Assembly: GCF_001591385.1 (NCBI RefSeq)
Contig: NZ_BCUU01000012.1
Coordinates: forward strand, 1 to 64,000
Reading direction: 5' to 3'
Origin: Variovorax soli NBRC 106424
Lineage (GTDB): Bacteria; Pseudomonadota; Gammaproteobacteria; Burkholderiales; Burkholderiaceae_C
Length of the DNA stretch: 64,000 bases
A program made the position numbers and the translations under genes. The notes under the pieces are model-generated. The model was given only the letters and a program-made list of their open reading frames with translations, was not told where the DNA came from and searched no databases. Within the stretch, counting starts at the first letter, position 1, and every line of letters begins with the position of its first letter. This document shows positions 20,054 to 29,775 of the stretch, piece by piece.

Positions 20054-20127
20054 TCTTCAGGATCCCTCTCTAAAGGCGCGCGGCTTTTCATGGATTCATA
20101 CAATCGCGCGCATTGAAAACATCGTGA

Positions 20128-21177
<1,050 letters not shown>

Positions 21178-21198
21178 GCGCCATCCGCCGGGTCAGGC

Positions 21199-21361
21199 TA
21201 TAATCCATGGCTTTGCCAAATTTGGCGCGCACGATTTGCAATGAATCGGCGCACAGGCAAAGCCGGGTTACCGCCACCCGTTTACTGGCGAGGTCAAGCT
21301 GAAACCCACCGAATCGGGGCCACCCCCGTCAGGTGCCAGCTGTTCATGAAAGAGTGTCCTC
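21199..21361 (+). promoter_or_regulatory. Candidate -10 box and structured leader of rpmB-rpmG
   Basis: A perfect TATAAT (21199-21204) is the best promoter core in the gap after trxB; no good -35 is 16-18 bp upstream. A ~150-nt leader follows, with the 12-bp palindrome GCCAAATTTGGC (21215-21226) and the stem CGCCA/TGGCG (21272-21276 with 21286-21290). Whether it regulates translation of L28 is unknown. Confidence 0.5.
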
Positions 21362-21595
21362 ATGGCACGCGTATGTGAAGTCACGGGCAAGGGCCCGATG
21401 GTCGGGAACAACGTTTCCCACGCCAACAACAAAACCAAGCGCCGGTTCATGCCGAACCTGCAATACCGTCGTTTCTGGGTCGAAAGCGAAAACCGCTGGG
21501 TCCGTCTGCGCGTTTCCAGCGCAGCCCTGCGCCTGATCGACAAGAACGGCATCGACGCCGTGCTCGCAGACCTGCGTGCACGTGGCCAAGCCTAA
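21362..21595 (+). CDS. rpmB: 50S ribosomal protein L28, 77 aa
   Basis: Ribosomal large-subunit protein. The N-terminus [34 protein letters not shown] is the L28 signature; it retains only one cysteine, so no zinc-binding (C+) form. Length is standard. rpmG begins 11 bp downstream, the conserved rpmB-rpmG order. Confidence 0.98.
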   Translation: MARVCEVTGKGPMVGNNVSHANNKTKRRFMPNLQYRRFWVESENRWVRLRVSSAALRLIDKNGIDAVLADLRARGQA

Positions 21596-21606
21596 GGAGC
21601 ACGATC

Positions 21607-21780
21607 ATGGCAACGAGCAAAGGCGGACGCGAAAAGATCAAGCTGGAATCCACCGCGGGTACCGGCCACTTCTACACGACCAGCAAGAACAAGAAGACGA
21701 TGCCTGAAAAGATGTCGATCATGAAGTTCGACCCCAAGGCGCGCAAGCACGTCGAATACAAGGAAATCAAGCTGAAGTAA
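21607..21780 (+). CDS. rpmG: 50S ribosomal protein L33, 57 aa
   Basis: Short ribosomal protein beginning [20 protein letters not shown] and ending [11 protein letters not shown], which matches bacterial L33. It is the cysteine-free (zinc-independent) form, seen from the absence of CxxC pairs. The ATG at 21607 follows AAGGAGC after the rpmB stop. Cotranscribed with rpmB and ended by the hairpin at 21802-21830. Confidence 0.97.
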   Translation: MATSKGGREKIKLESTAGTGHFYTTSKNKKTMPEKMSIMKFDPKARKHVEYKEIKLK

Positions 21781-21801
21781 TTCGGCTTTCTTCCCCGCAA
21801 G

Positions 21802-21830
21802 AAACCCGCTGCGATCCAGCGGGTTTTTTG
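21802..21830 (+). terminator. Intrinsic terminator of rpmB-rpmG
   Basis: Stem AAACCCGCTG/CAGCGGGTTT closes a five-base loop (CGATC) and runs into six T, 21 bp after the rpmG stop. Confidence 0.93.
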
Positions 21831-21913
21831 TTGCCCGCTTCTTCTGGGCGGAGAGGCGCGCCGGCCAGCAGGCCCCACCCTCCCCAGGGCGCCTGCCACC
21901 CTCGGCTCAGGCA

Positions 21914-21945
21914 TAAAAAAACCGACCCTTTCGGGTCGGTTTTTC
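21914..21945. terminator. Bidirectional terminator between rpmG and the desaturase gene
   Basis: AAAAAACCGACCC-TTTC-GGGTCGGTTTTT is a perfect stem with A and T runs on both sides. It backs up the rpmG terminator and ends the leftward desaturase transcript. The ~80 bp between the two hairpins holds no gene that I can see. Confidence 0.93.
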
Positions 21946-21962
21946 TTGGAGGGATGGCCCGA

Positions 21963-23177
21963 TCAGGCCCGGGCAGCGCGCAGGCGCACCGAGAAGTCCC
22001 TCAGCGCCGCAATGCCGCTGGCTTCCGCGCGATGGCACCAGGCGGCCAGGTCGGCGGTGAGTTGCTCTCGCGACTGCGAGGTATTGAGCCACATCTGGCG
22101 CAGTTCTTCGCGCATGGTGACCATCTTGTCCAGCACCGGGTGGGCGGCGCGCGCCTGGGCCAGGTTCTGGCGGGCGGAGGCCGGCACCTTGTCGTCGTCA
22201 CGGTGCAGCCAGCGCTTGGCGCCCTTGAGCACCGACAGGTCGGCGCCCTTGGCCTGGAGCGCCTCAATCTCGGCCTTGCAGGCACGGCGCATCTCGCGGG
22301 CGTAGCGGGCCATGACTTCGTAGCGGTTGGCGATGACGGCCTCGAGCGTCTTCTCGTCTGCCACGGCCTGGACGGTCCCCATTTGCAGCTTCGGCGGAAC
22401 CTTCTTGACCTTGGCCCAGCCCACGGCCTGCATCATGCGGATGTAGACCCAGCCGATGTCGAACTCGTACTTCTTGACCGAGAACTTGGCCGACGTCGGG
22501 TAGGTGTGGTGGTTGTTGTGCAGTTCCTCGCCGCCGATGATGATGCCCCACGGCGAGATGTTGGTGCTGGCGTCGGGCGCCTCGAAGTTGCGATAGCCCC
22601 AGTAGTGGCCGATGCCGTTGATGATGCCGGCGGCCGTGATGGGGATCCAGAGCATCTGCACCGCCCACACGGTCGCGCCGATGGCGCCGAACAGGGCCAG
22701 GTTCAGGATCAGCATGAGGCCCACGCCCTGCCAGCTGTAGCGGCTGTACAGGTTGCGCTCGATCCAGTCGTCAGGCACGCCATGGCTGAACTTGGCGATG
22801 GTCTCGGCGTTCTTGGCTTCCGCACGGTAGAGCTCGGCGCCACGCCACAACACGGTTTCGATGCCGCGCGTCTGCGGGCTGTGCGGATCGTCTTCGGTTT
22901 CGCACTTGGCGTGGTGCTTGCGGTGGATGGCGACCCACTCGCGGGTGACCATGCCGGTGCCGATCCACAGCCAGAAACGGAAGAAATGCGATGGAATGGG
23001 GCCCAGGTCCATGGCGCGGTGCGCCTGGGTGCGGTGCAGGAAGATCGTGACGGCCGCGATGGTGATGTGCGTGGTCGCCAGCGTGTACAGCACGATCTGC
23101 CACCAGCTGAGATCCCACAAGCCGTTGGCGAGCCAGTCGATGGCAGAGCTCACAACAGCAGAATCAGTAAAAAACAA
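21963..23177 (-). CDS. Acyl-CoA/acyl-lipid desaturase (membrane fatty acid desaturase), ~404 aa
   Basis: Delta-9-type membrane desaturase introducing a cis double bond into acyl chains. Three histidine boxes that bind the di-iron centre are visible: HRTQAHR, HRKHHAK and HNNHH (GGEELHNNHHTYP), set among four hydrophobic segments. A C-terminal ~140 residue helical extension (ANRYEVMARYAREMRRACKAEIEAL onwards) is typical of the betaproteobacterial group. The start is uncertain. A TTG at 23177 has GGAG 8 bases upstream; a GTG at 23153 (MSSAIDWLANG) gives the most family-like N-terminus but no ribosome site; a GTG at 23207 is the longest option. A 13-codon mini-ORF overlaps this region (see findings). 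Confidence 0.9.
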   Translation of the reverse strand: MFFTDSAVVSSAIDWLANGLWDLSWWQIVLYTLATTHITIAAVTIFLHRTQAHRAMDLGPIPSHFFRFWLWIGTGMVTREWVAIHRKHHAKCETEDDPHSPQTRGIETVLWRGAELYRAEAKNAETIAKFSHGVPDDWIERNLYSRYSWQGVGLMLILNLALFGAIGATVWAVQMLWIPITAAGIINGIGHYWGYRNFEAPDASTNISPWGIIIGGEELHNNHHTYPTSAKFSVKKYEFDIGWVYIRMMQAVGWAKVKKVPPKLQMGTVQAVADEKTLEAVIANRYEVMARYAREMRRACKAEIEALQAKGADLSVLKGAKRWLHRDDDKVPASARQNLAQARAAHPVLDKMVTMREELRQMWLNTSQSREQLTADLAAWCHRAEASGIAALRDFSVRLRAARA

Positions 23178-23316
23178 CTTTGGTTCTCCATGGCCGCGCG
23201 AAGGCACGGCTCTCAGTTGAAGCCGTCATTTTACCGGAGGGCCCCAAAAAAGACCTTTGATTTCCCTCAAGAAATGACGCGAATTCAAAGATCGGGGCGT
23301 TTCGCGGGATTTCCAG

Positions 23317-24588
23317 CTACTTGCGCTTCCAGACGGCGGCAAAGAAGCCGTCGGTGTCCTGCCGGTGCGGCCAGAGGCGCAAATAGCGCATGCCGTTCTC
23401 CCCGCCGGCGCACAGCCCGGCTGCGTCCTGGACCTTGAGCCCCTCCAGAAGCGTCCCGGCGTCCTGCGGCTCGAAATCGGGGTTGGCGGCGCCGAACGCC
23501 TCGGCGATGGCCTCATTCTCCTCCGGCAGCACGCTGCAGGTGGCGTAAACCAGCCGCCCGCCCGACTTCACCAGCCGCGCGGCGCTTTGGAGGATGGCGG
23601 CCTGCTTGACCGTCAGCTCTGCCACGGATTGGGGCGACTGACGCCATTTCAGGTCGGGGTTGCGGCGCAGCGTGCCCAGGCCCGAACACGGGGCGTCGAC
23701 CAGCACCCGGTCGATCTTCCCGGCCAGCCGCTTCACCCGGTCGTCGCGCTCGTGCGCAATGGCTGCCGGGTGCACGTTCGACAGCTTGCTGCGGGCCAGC
23801 CGCGGCTTGAGGGCATCCAGCCGATGTGCCGAGACATCGAATGCGTACAGGCGCCCGGTGCTGCGCATGGAGGCGCCGATGGCCAGGGTCTTGCCGCCGG
23901 CGCCGGCGCAGAAGTCGACCACCATCTCGCCGCGCTTGGCATCGAGCAGCAAGGCCAGCAATTGGGAGCCCTCGTCCTGCACTTCGATGGCGCCGCGGGC
24001 AAAGGCGTCCAGCCGGGTCAGCGCCGGCTTGCCTTCGATGCGCAGCCCCCAGGGCGAATACGCCGTCGGCGCGGCCTGGATGCCGGCCAGCTTGAGTTCC
24101 TTCTGCACGTCCACCCGCTTGTCGCTCAGGGCGTTGACCCGCAGATCCAGCGGTGCCGGGCGCAGCAGCGACTCGGCCAGCGGCCAGAACGCGTCGCCCA
24201 GCTGCGCCTTGAGCGGCGCCACCAGCCATTCGGGCAGGTTGTGGCGATGCCGCTCCAGCAGGTCCGCGGGCTTGACGGCGTCGCAGGCCTTCAGCCAGGC
24301 CGATTCCGTGTCGTTCAGGGCGCTGTGCAGGAAGTCGCGCGGCCCGTGGAAGCCCAGGATGGCCATGCGCCGCTCCTTGGGCCCGCTGCCCGAGGGCGCG
24401 AAGTGGTCGTAGCGCAGCTTGTTGCGCAGGACGTTGTAGACGGTCTCCGCCAGGGTCGCGCGCTCGCGCGGCCCGAGTTCGCGGTGCTCGCGGAAGTAGC
24501 GCGAAACGACGGCGTCCGCCGGGTGATCGAATTTCAGGACGAGGCCCACCAGTTCGGCGGTGGCGTCCAACAAGGCTTTGGGATGCAT
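23317..24588 (-). CDS. RsmB/NOP-family SAM-dependent RNA (cytosine-5) methyltransferase, 423 aa
   Basis: Methyltransferase that modifies cytosine C5 in rRNA or tRNA. SAM-binding motif I is VVDFCAGAGGKTLAIG, motif IV with a catalytic cysteine is DAPCSGLGTLRRNPDLKWR, and motif VI is YATCSVLPEENE. The N-terminal ~150 residues are helical as in RsmB and its relatives, but I cannot be sure that it is the 16S C967 enzyme. The ATG at 24588 (MHPKALLDATAELVG) is used; the longer frame into the neighbouring gene region is not supported. M48 peptidase gene lies 58 bp upstream on the same strand. Confidence 0.92.
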   Translation of the reverse strand: MHPKALLDATAELVGLVLKFDHPADAVVSRYFREHRELGPRERATLAETVYNVLRNKLRYDHFAPSGSGPKERRMAILGFHGPRDFLHSALNDTESAWLKACDAVKPADLLERHRHNLPEWLVAPLKAQLGDAFWPLAESLLRPAPLDLRVNALSDKRVDVQKELKLAGIQAAPTAYSPWGLRIEGKPALTRLDAFARGAIEVQDEGSQLLALLLDAKRGEMVVDFCAGAGGKTLAIGASMRSTGRLYAFDVSAHRLDALKPRLARSKLSNVHPAAIAHERDDRVKRLAGKIDRVLVDAPCSGLGTLRRNPDLKWRQSPQSVAELTVKQAAILQSAARLVKSGGRLVYATCSVLPEENEAIAEAFGAANPDFEPQDAGTLLEGLKVQDAAGLCAGGENGMRYLRLWPHRQDTDGFFAAVWKRK

Positions 24589-24646
24589 AGCGGTCGATTG
24601 TCCCCGGTCTACATCGACCGCGGCGGAATGACGGCCCGGGAGGCTG

Positions 24647-26503
24647 TTACGTCCTGGTCCAGATCGGCCCGCGCGCCTCGCGCTGGATATCGTGCAGCGT
24701 CGGCGAATGGCCGGCCCACAGCACCAGGGTGGCACCGGGCAGGCTCAGCGTCTGCTCCAGATGGCGGCAGAGCTGGTAGCGTTCCTCGTCTGCCAAGCCG
24801 GGCAACTCCACGAACAGGATGTACGCACGCCGCCACGGAAATTCGCGCAGGTTCTTGCGCACCAGCCAGGCCCGCGCGATCGGATGGCAGCGCACCAGGT
24901 CGGCCTGCAGTTCCCCCATCTCGAAGTCGCTCAGGTCGTGCATCGTGATCTGGCTGAAATAAGGCGTGCCGGCAATTTCCTCCCAGGCCCGGTGCTCGGC
25001 CTCTTCCGCTTCCTTCAGGCGGGCGCGCCATTGCTTGAGGGCGGCTTCGTCGTGCGCGCCGGCGTCCGGGTTCTCCAGCAGGGCGACGGCGGTCTTGGCC
25101 GCCCACCAGCGGCTGGCCGTTCCCGACAGGTACAGGCGCGCCAGGACCGGCAGCCGCGCCTCGCGGTCCAGGGCCGGCAGCATCTGCACATAGCCGCGCA
25201 GGGCGCCGGCATGCTCGGGCGTGAGTTCCAGCGCGCGCTCGTAGCGGCTGCGCACATCGGCGTGGATGTCCAGGCGGCGTTCGAGATCGGCCCACTCGAC
25301 CATTTCATCGGCGTTGTTGCGGCCGGCGCTGGCCGCCAGCGCATCGACACGCTCCCGCACTCGCTTGAGGTAGCCGTGGTGCTGCTTCCAGTCGTTGACA
25401 TGCTCGCGGCACCATTCGCGATCGAAGTGCTCGACCCACTTCTCGCCCCGGTCCGCCAGCATGTCCAGCGCCGGCTTGGCCGACCATTCCGGAAGCACCG
25501 CCTTTTCCTCGAAGGCCTCCAGCCGGTCGCGCAGCACCGGATGCGTGTCGTCGACATCGCTCACCCGGCGCATGGCGCCACGCAGCGCCTCGCGGGCAAA
25601 CGCGGTTTCGGGTGCGGCCCGCAACTGCGTGCGCAGCGCGGTGAACGGGCCGACCGGCACGGCTTCGCTCGCGGCGCGCGCCCAATGCGCGGGCCAGAAG
25701 CTCTGGGCATACCAGGCGCCCTTCACGGCAATCTCTGTCAACGCGGCAGCCGCCACGGAGGTGCCCAGCAGCCTGGCCGAGATGCGGTCGGCCTCGTATT
25801 CGTCCTGGCGGGCCAGTGCGAATGTCTTGGCAGCAAAGCGGGGGAAGTACCAACGGAAAAAGGCCTGCGACACCGCGGCCATCAGCCCCTCGTTGCGCTG
25901 CAGGCTCTCGTCCAGCTTGAGCCAGGACAGGCGGGTGCGGTAGATCCAGGCACTCAGCCGGCCGTGGTTGCCGCGTAGGTGCCCGTATTCATGCGCCAGC
26001 ACCGACAGCAGCCGGCGGCGGTCCAGCGCCATCAGGAGCGGCAGGCCCACGCTCAGGTAATTGACGGCGCCGCCCAGCAGGCCGAAACGCGGCAGCTGGC
26101 GGATGCTGGCGTTGAAGTCGCTGTCCAGGTAGACATGGTGGACGGGCGGACCGTCGATGCGGTCGCGGATGCGGTCCAGCGCGTCGAACAGGCGCGGCGC
26201 GTCCTCGCGCTCCAGGCGGACGCCCTCCGGCCGGTCGAAGCTCACCCACAGGGCGCGCAGGGTCGCCCACAGCAGGCCCAGCGCAAACAGCCCCACCCAG
26301 ACACGGCCGAAGTGGCCCGTGCCCTGGCGGCCGAAGGAGCCGGCCACCCAGACCAGCAGCCCGACAGCCAGCAGCAGGCAGGCCAGCACCCAGGCGTAGC
26401 CCAGCGCCGCGAAAAGGGCGACGCTGCGCCGATAGCGCGCACTGTCATCGGCACTGTCGTGCTCGCTCAACCGCACCAGGTGGACGAAGTCGGCCCGATC
26501 CAA
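24647..26503 (-). CDS. M48-family membrane zinc metallopeptidase, 618 aa
   Basis: Two N-terminal hydrophobic segments (residues ~29-52 and ~66-88) precede a zincin core with HEYGH at 171-175 and a third-ligand candidate Glu237 in EYEAD. A second half of ~300 residues contains TPR-like helices (RYERALELTPEHAGALRGY). This layout resembles M48 peptidases of the HtpX/YfgC broad group, but I do not recognise a named orthologue; a quality-control role at the inner membrane is an inference. The best start is a TTG at 26503 with AAGGGA just upstream. An imperfect palindrome GTTTAA/TTAAAC (26519-26537) lies in its promoter region. Confidence 0.85.
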   Translation of the reverse strand: MDRADFVHLVRLSEHDSADDSARYRRSVALFAALGYAWVLACLLLAVGLLVWVAGSFGRQGTGHFGRVWVGLFALGLLWATLRALWVSFDRPEGVRLEREDAPRLFDALDRIRDRIDGPPVHHVYLDSDFNASIRQLPRFGLLGGAVNYLSVGLPLLMALDRRRLLSVLAHEYGHLRGNHGRLSAWIYRTRLSWLKLDESLQRNEGLMAAVSQAFFRWYFPRFAAKTFALARQDEYEADRISARLLGTSVAAAALTEIAVKGAWYAQSFWPAHWARAASEAVPVGPFTALRTQLRAAPETAFAREALRGAMRRVSDVDDTHPVLRDRLEAFEEKAVLPEWSAKPALDMLADRGEKWVEHFDREWCREHVNDWKQHHGYLKRVRERVDALAASAGRNNADEMVEWADLERRLDIHADVRSRYERALELTPEHAGALRGYVQMLPALDREARLPVLARLYLSGTASRWWAAKTAVALLENPDAGAHDEAALKQWRARLKEAEEAEHRAWEEIAGTPYFSQITMHDLSDFEMGELQADLVRCHPIARAWLVRKNLREFPWRRAYILFVELPGLADEERYQLCRHLEQTLSLPGATLVLWAGHSPTLHDIQREARGPIWTRT

Positions 26504-26611
26504 ATCAATCCCTTAGATGTTTAAGGGAATGTTAAACGTCAAGTTTGGCGGCCAAGCCGCCGGGGCAACAGGCGAGCCGCTTCCGTGAATTAAGCCCGTG
26601 GCGAAATTGCT

Positions 26612-27205
26612 TCAGTCGGCCTTTCGGCCCGCCAGGAAGGTCTCGATGGCCTGCGGATAAATCACGTGCTCCTGCGCCAGCACGCGGGCGGCCAGGCTTT
26701 GAGCGGTGTCGCCCGGCAGTAAGGGAACCTCGGCGCGGGCCAGGATCGGCCCGTGGTCCAGTTCGGCCGTGACCTCGTGCACCGTGGCGCCCGCCACCGA
26801 ATGGCCCGCATCGATGGCGCGTTGATGCGTGTTGAGCCCTGGGAAGTGCGGCAGCAGCGAAGGATGGATGTTCAGCAGTCGCCCCGCATAGTGCGCCACG
26901 AAGCCGGGGGTGAGGATGCGCATGAATCCGGCCAGCACCACCAGCGCCGGCCGATGGCTGTCGATGGCTGCGGCCAGCGCCGCATCGAAGTCTTCGCGCG
27001 AGGCGAAGTCGCGGTGCTTCACCACGGCCGTGGCAATGCCGCGCTCGCGCGCGAAGGCCAGCCCCTGCGCCTCCTCCTTGTTGCTGATGACGGCCGCCAC
27101 CCGCGCGCCGAACCTTTGTGCCCAGTCATTCGATGCCGCCGCATTCACGATGGCAGCCATGTTGGAGCCGCCTCCCGATATCAAGATCACGATGTTCTTC
27201 GTCAT
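26612..27205 (-). CDS. purN: Phosphoribosylglycinamide formyltransferase (GART), 197 aa
   Basis: Third step of de novo purine synthesis, using 10-formyl-tetrahydrofolate. Family motifs are VILISGGGSNMAAIV, the catalytic NIHPSLLPHFPG and GATVHEVTAELDHGPI. The ATG at 27205 (MTKNIVILISGG) is the family start. It is divergent from the acyl-CoA dehydrogenase operon (86 bp). The 108 bp towards the M48 gene contain a short hairpin GGCGGC-CAA-GCCGCC (26547-26561) without a T run. Confidence 0.96.
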   Translation of the reverse strand: MTKNIVILISGGGSNMAAIVNAAASNDWAQRFGARVAAVISNKEEAQGLAFARERGIATAVVKHRDFASREDFDAALAAAIDSHRPALVVLAGFMRILTPGFVAHYAGRLLNIHPSLLPHFPGLNTHQRAIDAGHSVAGATVHEVTAELDHGPILARAEVPLLPGDTAQSLAARVLAQEHVIYPQAIETFLAGRKAD

Positions 27206-27291
27206 GCCGGCACGGATTATCCTAGTGTCGCGTTTCGGACTGGGCGGCACGAACGAGCGTGCTAAAAACTTGGATTCTCTGGAGACATCCC

Positions 27292-28473
27292 ATGGATTTG
27301 GCCTTTACCCCCGAGGAACTGAAGTTCCGCGAAGACATCCGTGCCTGGGTTGCAGAAAACCTGCCCAAGGACCTCTCGCACAAAGTGCACAACGCCCTTG
27401 AGCTCTCGCGCGACGATATGCAGCGCTGGGCCAAGATCCTGGGCAAGAAGGGCTGGCTCGGCTATGGCTGGCCCAAGGAATTCGGCGGCCCCGGCTGGAC
27501 CGCCGTGCAAAAGCACCTGTTCGAGGAAGAAACCGCACTGGCCGGCGCGCCGCGCATCATCCCCTTCGGCCCCGTGATGGTGGCCCCGGTGATCATGGCC
27601 TTCGGCACGCCCGAGCAGCACAAGCGCTTCCTGCCCGGCATTGCCAGCGGCGAAGTCTGGTGGAGCCAGGGCTACAGCGAGCCGGGTTCGGGCTCCGACC
27701 TGGCGTCCGTGCGCACCCGTGCAGAGCGCAAGGGCGACAAGTACATCATCAACGGCCAGAAGACCTGGACCACGCTCGGCCAGCACGGCGACTGGATGTT
27801 CAACCTGGTTCGCACCAGCAACGAGGGCAAGCCGCAGACCGGCATCAGCTTCATCGTGCTGGACATGAAGTCGCCCGGCGTCACCGTGCGCCCCATCAAG
27901 CTGATGGACGGCGGCTTCGAGGTCAACGACGTGTTCTTCGACAACGTCGAGGTGCCGGCCGAGAACCTCATCGGCGAAGAGAACAAGGGCTGGACCTACG
28001 CCAAGCACCTGCTCAGCCACGAGCGCACCAACATCGCCGACGTGAACCGCGCCAAGCGCGAGCTGGAGCGCCTCAAGCGCATCGCCAGGAAGGAAGGCGT
28101 GTGGGACGACCCGCGCTTCCGCGACGAGATCGCCAAGCTCGAGGTCGACGTGGTCGCCCTCGAGATGCTGGTGCTGCGTGTGCTCTCGGCCGAGAAGTCG
28201 GGCAAGAACTCGCTGGACATCGCGGGCCTGCTCAAGATCCGCGGCAGCGAGATCCAGCAGCGCTACAGCGAGCTGATGATGCTGGCCGGCGGCCCCTACG
28301 CGCTGCCGCTCATCCGCGAAGCGATGGAAGCCGGCTGGCAGGGCAACTTCCCCGGCGGCCACCCCGAACTGGCCCCGCTGGCCAGCACCTACTTCAACAT
28401 GCGCAAGACCACCATCTACGGCGGTTCCAACGAAGTGCAGCGAAACATCGTGGCGCAAACCCTGCTGGGCTGA
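27292..28473 (+). CDS. Acyl-CoA dehydrogenase family protein, subunit-like 1, 393 aa
   Basis: Flavoprotein of the acyl-CoA dehydrogenase fold: an N-terminal helical domain, a beta domain with the FAD-contact segment WWSQGYSEPGSGSDLASVRT and GQKTWTTLGQHGDW, and a C-terminal helical domain ending with YGGSNEVQRNIVAQ. At the position of the usual catalytic Glu of short/medium-chain enzymes (in IYEG) it has IYGG, as in FadE26/28-type subunits that work with a partner. The ATG at 27292 follows GGAGA. A second, divergent acyl-CoA dehydrogenase gene starts 12 bp downstream, suggesting a heteromeric enzyme. The substrate is not predictable; no other beta-oxidation gene is adjacent. Confidence 0.92.
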   Translation: MDLAFTPEELKFREDIRAWVAENLPKDLSHKVHNALELSRDDMQRWAKILGKKGWLGYGWPKEFGGPGWTAVQKHLFEEETALAGAPRIIPFGPVMVAPVIMAFGTPEQHKRFLPGIASGEVWWSQGYSEPGSGSDLASVRTRAERKGDKYIINGQKTWTTLGQHGDWMFNLVRTSNEGKPQTGISFIVLDMKSPGVTVRPIKLMDGGFEVNDVFFDNVEVPAENLIGEENKGWTYAKHLLSHERTNIADVNRAKRELERLKRIARKEGVWDDPRFRDEIAKLEVDVVALEMLVLRVLSAEKSGKNSLDIAGLLKIRGSEIQQRYSELMMLAGGPYALPLIREAMEAGWQGNFPGGHPELAPLASTYFNMRKTTIYGGSNEVQRNIVAQTLLG

Positions 28474-28485
28474 GGAGACATCGAC

Positions 28486-29601
28486 ATGGACTTCAATTTT
28501 TCCGACGACCAGCAGCAGCTGCGCGACGCCGTCGCCAAGTGGGTTGAAAAGGGCTACGGCTTCGAGCGCCGCCGTGAAATCGAAAAGGCCGGCGGCTTCT
28601 CGCGCGAGGCCTGGGACGAACTGGCCGAGCTGGGCCTGGGCGGCCTCTACATTCCCGAAGACGAAGGCGGCCTGGGCATGGGTGCCGTCGAAGGCATGGT
28701 GGTGATGGAAGAGCTGGGCCGCGGCATCGTGCTCGAGCCGCTGGCACAAGCCTTCATTGCCGGCGCCGTGCTGGCCGGCCATGCCGACCAGGACACCAAG
28801 GACAACTGGCTGCCGCGCATCGCCGGCGGCCAGGCGCTGGTGGTGCTGGCCTACCAGGAGCGCAAGGCGCGCTACAAGCTCGACGTGTGCGAGGCCAAGG
28901 CGGCGCAAGCCGGTGGTGGCTGGACCGTGACGGGCACCAAGAGCGTGGTGCCCGCGGGCGACGAGGCCGACGCCTTCCTGGTGCCGGCACAGGCCGGCGG
29001 CAAGATCGCACTCTTCCTGGTCGAGCGCGCGGCCAGCGGCGTCGAGACCAAGGGCTACGGCACGCAGGATGGCAGCCGCGCCGCCGAGGTGGTGTTCAGC
29101 AACGCCGCCGCCACCCTGATCGCGGCCGATGGCCTGCCGGTGCTCGAGCACGCGGTGGACATCGGCATTGCCGCACTGTGCGCCGAGGCGGTGGGCGTGA
29201 TGGACAAGACCCTGGCCATCACCGTCGAGTACCTCAACACGCGCAAGCAGTTCGGCGTGCTCATCGGCAGCTTCCAGGCCCTGCGCCACCGCGCGGCCGA
29301 CATGAAGATGCAGTTGGAACTGGCCCGCTCCATGAGCTACTACGCCAGCCTCAAGCTCAATGCCCCGGCCGCCGAGCGCCGCCAGGCCATCGCACGTGCC
29401 AAGTACCAGCTGGGCCAGTCCATGCGCTACATCAGCCAGCAGGCAGTGCAGTTGCACGGCGGCATCGGCGTGACCGACGAGTACATCGTGAGCCACTACT
29501 TCCGCAAGCTCACGCAGCTGGAAATGACCTTCGGCGACAGCCTGCACCACCTGTGCGAAGTGTCGGCGCGCATGCAGGACACGGCCGGCGTCTTTGCTTG
29601 A
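28486..29601 (+). CDS. Acyl-CoA dehydrogenase family protein, subunit-like 2, 371 aa
   Basis: Shorter and more divergent acyl-CoA dehydrogenase paralogue. It keeps the N-terminal DFNFSDDQQQLRDAV, the C-terminal QAVQLHGGIGVTDEYIVSHYFRKL (flavin/CoA region) and EYLNTRKQFGVLIGSFQALRHRAADM, but the central beta domain lacks a clear GSDL-type FAD loop. It is cotranscribed with the preceding gene (12 bp gap, GGAG site). Adjacent large/small pairs of this kind form alpha2beta2 enzymes in actinobacterial side-chain degradation; by analogy these two probably form one complex. A hairpin at 29719-29761 ends the unit. Confidence 0.9.
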   Translation: MDFNFSDDQQQLRDAVAKWVEKGYGFERRREIEKAGGFSREAWDELAELGLGGLYIPEDEGGLGMGAVEGMVVMEELGRGIVLEPLAQAFIAGAVLAGHADQDTKDNWLPRIAGGQALVVLAYQERKARYKLDVCEAKAAQAGGGWTVTGTKSVVPAGDEADAFLVPAQAGGKIALFLVERAASGVETKGYGTQDGSRAAEVVFSNAAATLIAADGLPVLEHAVDIGIAALCAEAVGVMDKTLAITVEYLNTRKQFGVLIGSFQALRHRAADMKMQLELARSMSYYASLKLNAPAAERRQAIARAKYQLGQSMRYISQQAVQLHGGIGVTDEYIVSHYFRKLTQLEMTFGDSLHHLCEVSARMQDTAGVFA

Positions 29602-29718
29602 CCTGAAGCCTCCCGGCTTTTCACTCCGCTTCGCTGCGTGTAATTCGCCACCTCCCGGGGAGGGGGCCTCACCAGCGGCCCGGCAAAGCCGGTTCCGCGG
29701 TGTGGGGCTGGCCTCCAA
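29602..29718. other. Non-coding spacer, possible intergenic repeat remnant
   Basis: 117 bp with GC-rich palindromic pieces (CCTCCCGGGGAGGGGG; GCCCGGCAAAGCCGG) and no ribosome-site-preceded ORF. Its look recalls short dispersed intergenic repeats seen in Comamonadaceae, but I cannot search for other copies and see no second one in this window. Confidence 0.3.
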
Positions 29719-29761
29719 AATTGAAACGCCCGCCGACTCGCGCCGACGGGCGTTTTCAATT
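29719..29761. terminator. Bidirectional hairpin between acyl-CoA dehydrogenase operon and HNH gene
   Basis: Left arm AATTGAAACGCCCG pairs with CGGGCGTTTTCAATT (one bulged T) around a ~14-base interior. The long stem with A/T-rich base is placed exactly between two convergent genes. Confidence 0.75.
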
Positions 29762-29775
29762 GGAGCTTCTGGCCG

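Noticed and set aside
27262-29718. 818-codon open frame on the minus strand
   Set aside because: Antisense to both acyl-CoA dehydrogenase genes, which have clear family motifs in the forward frames.
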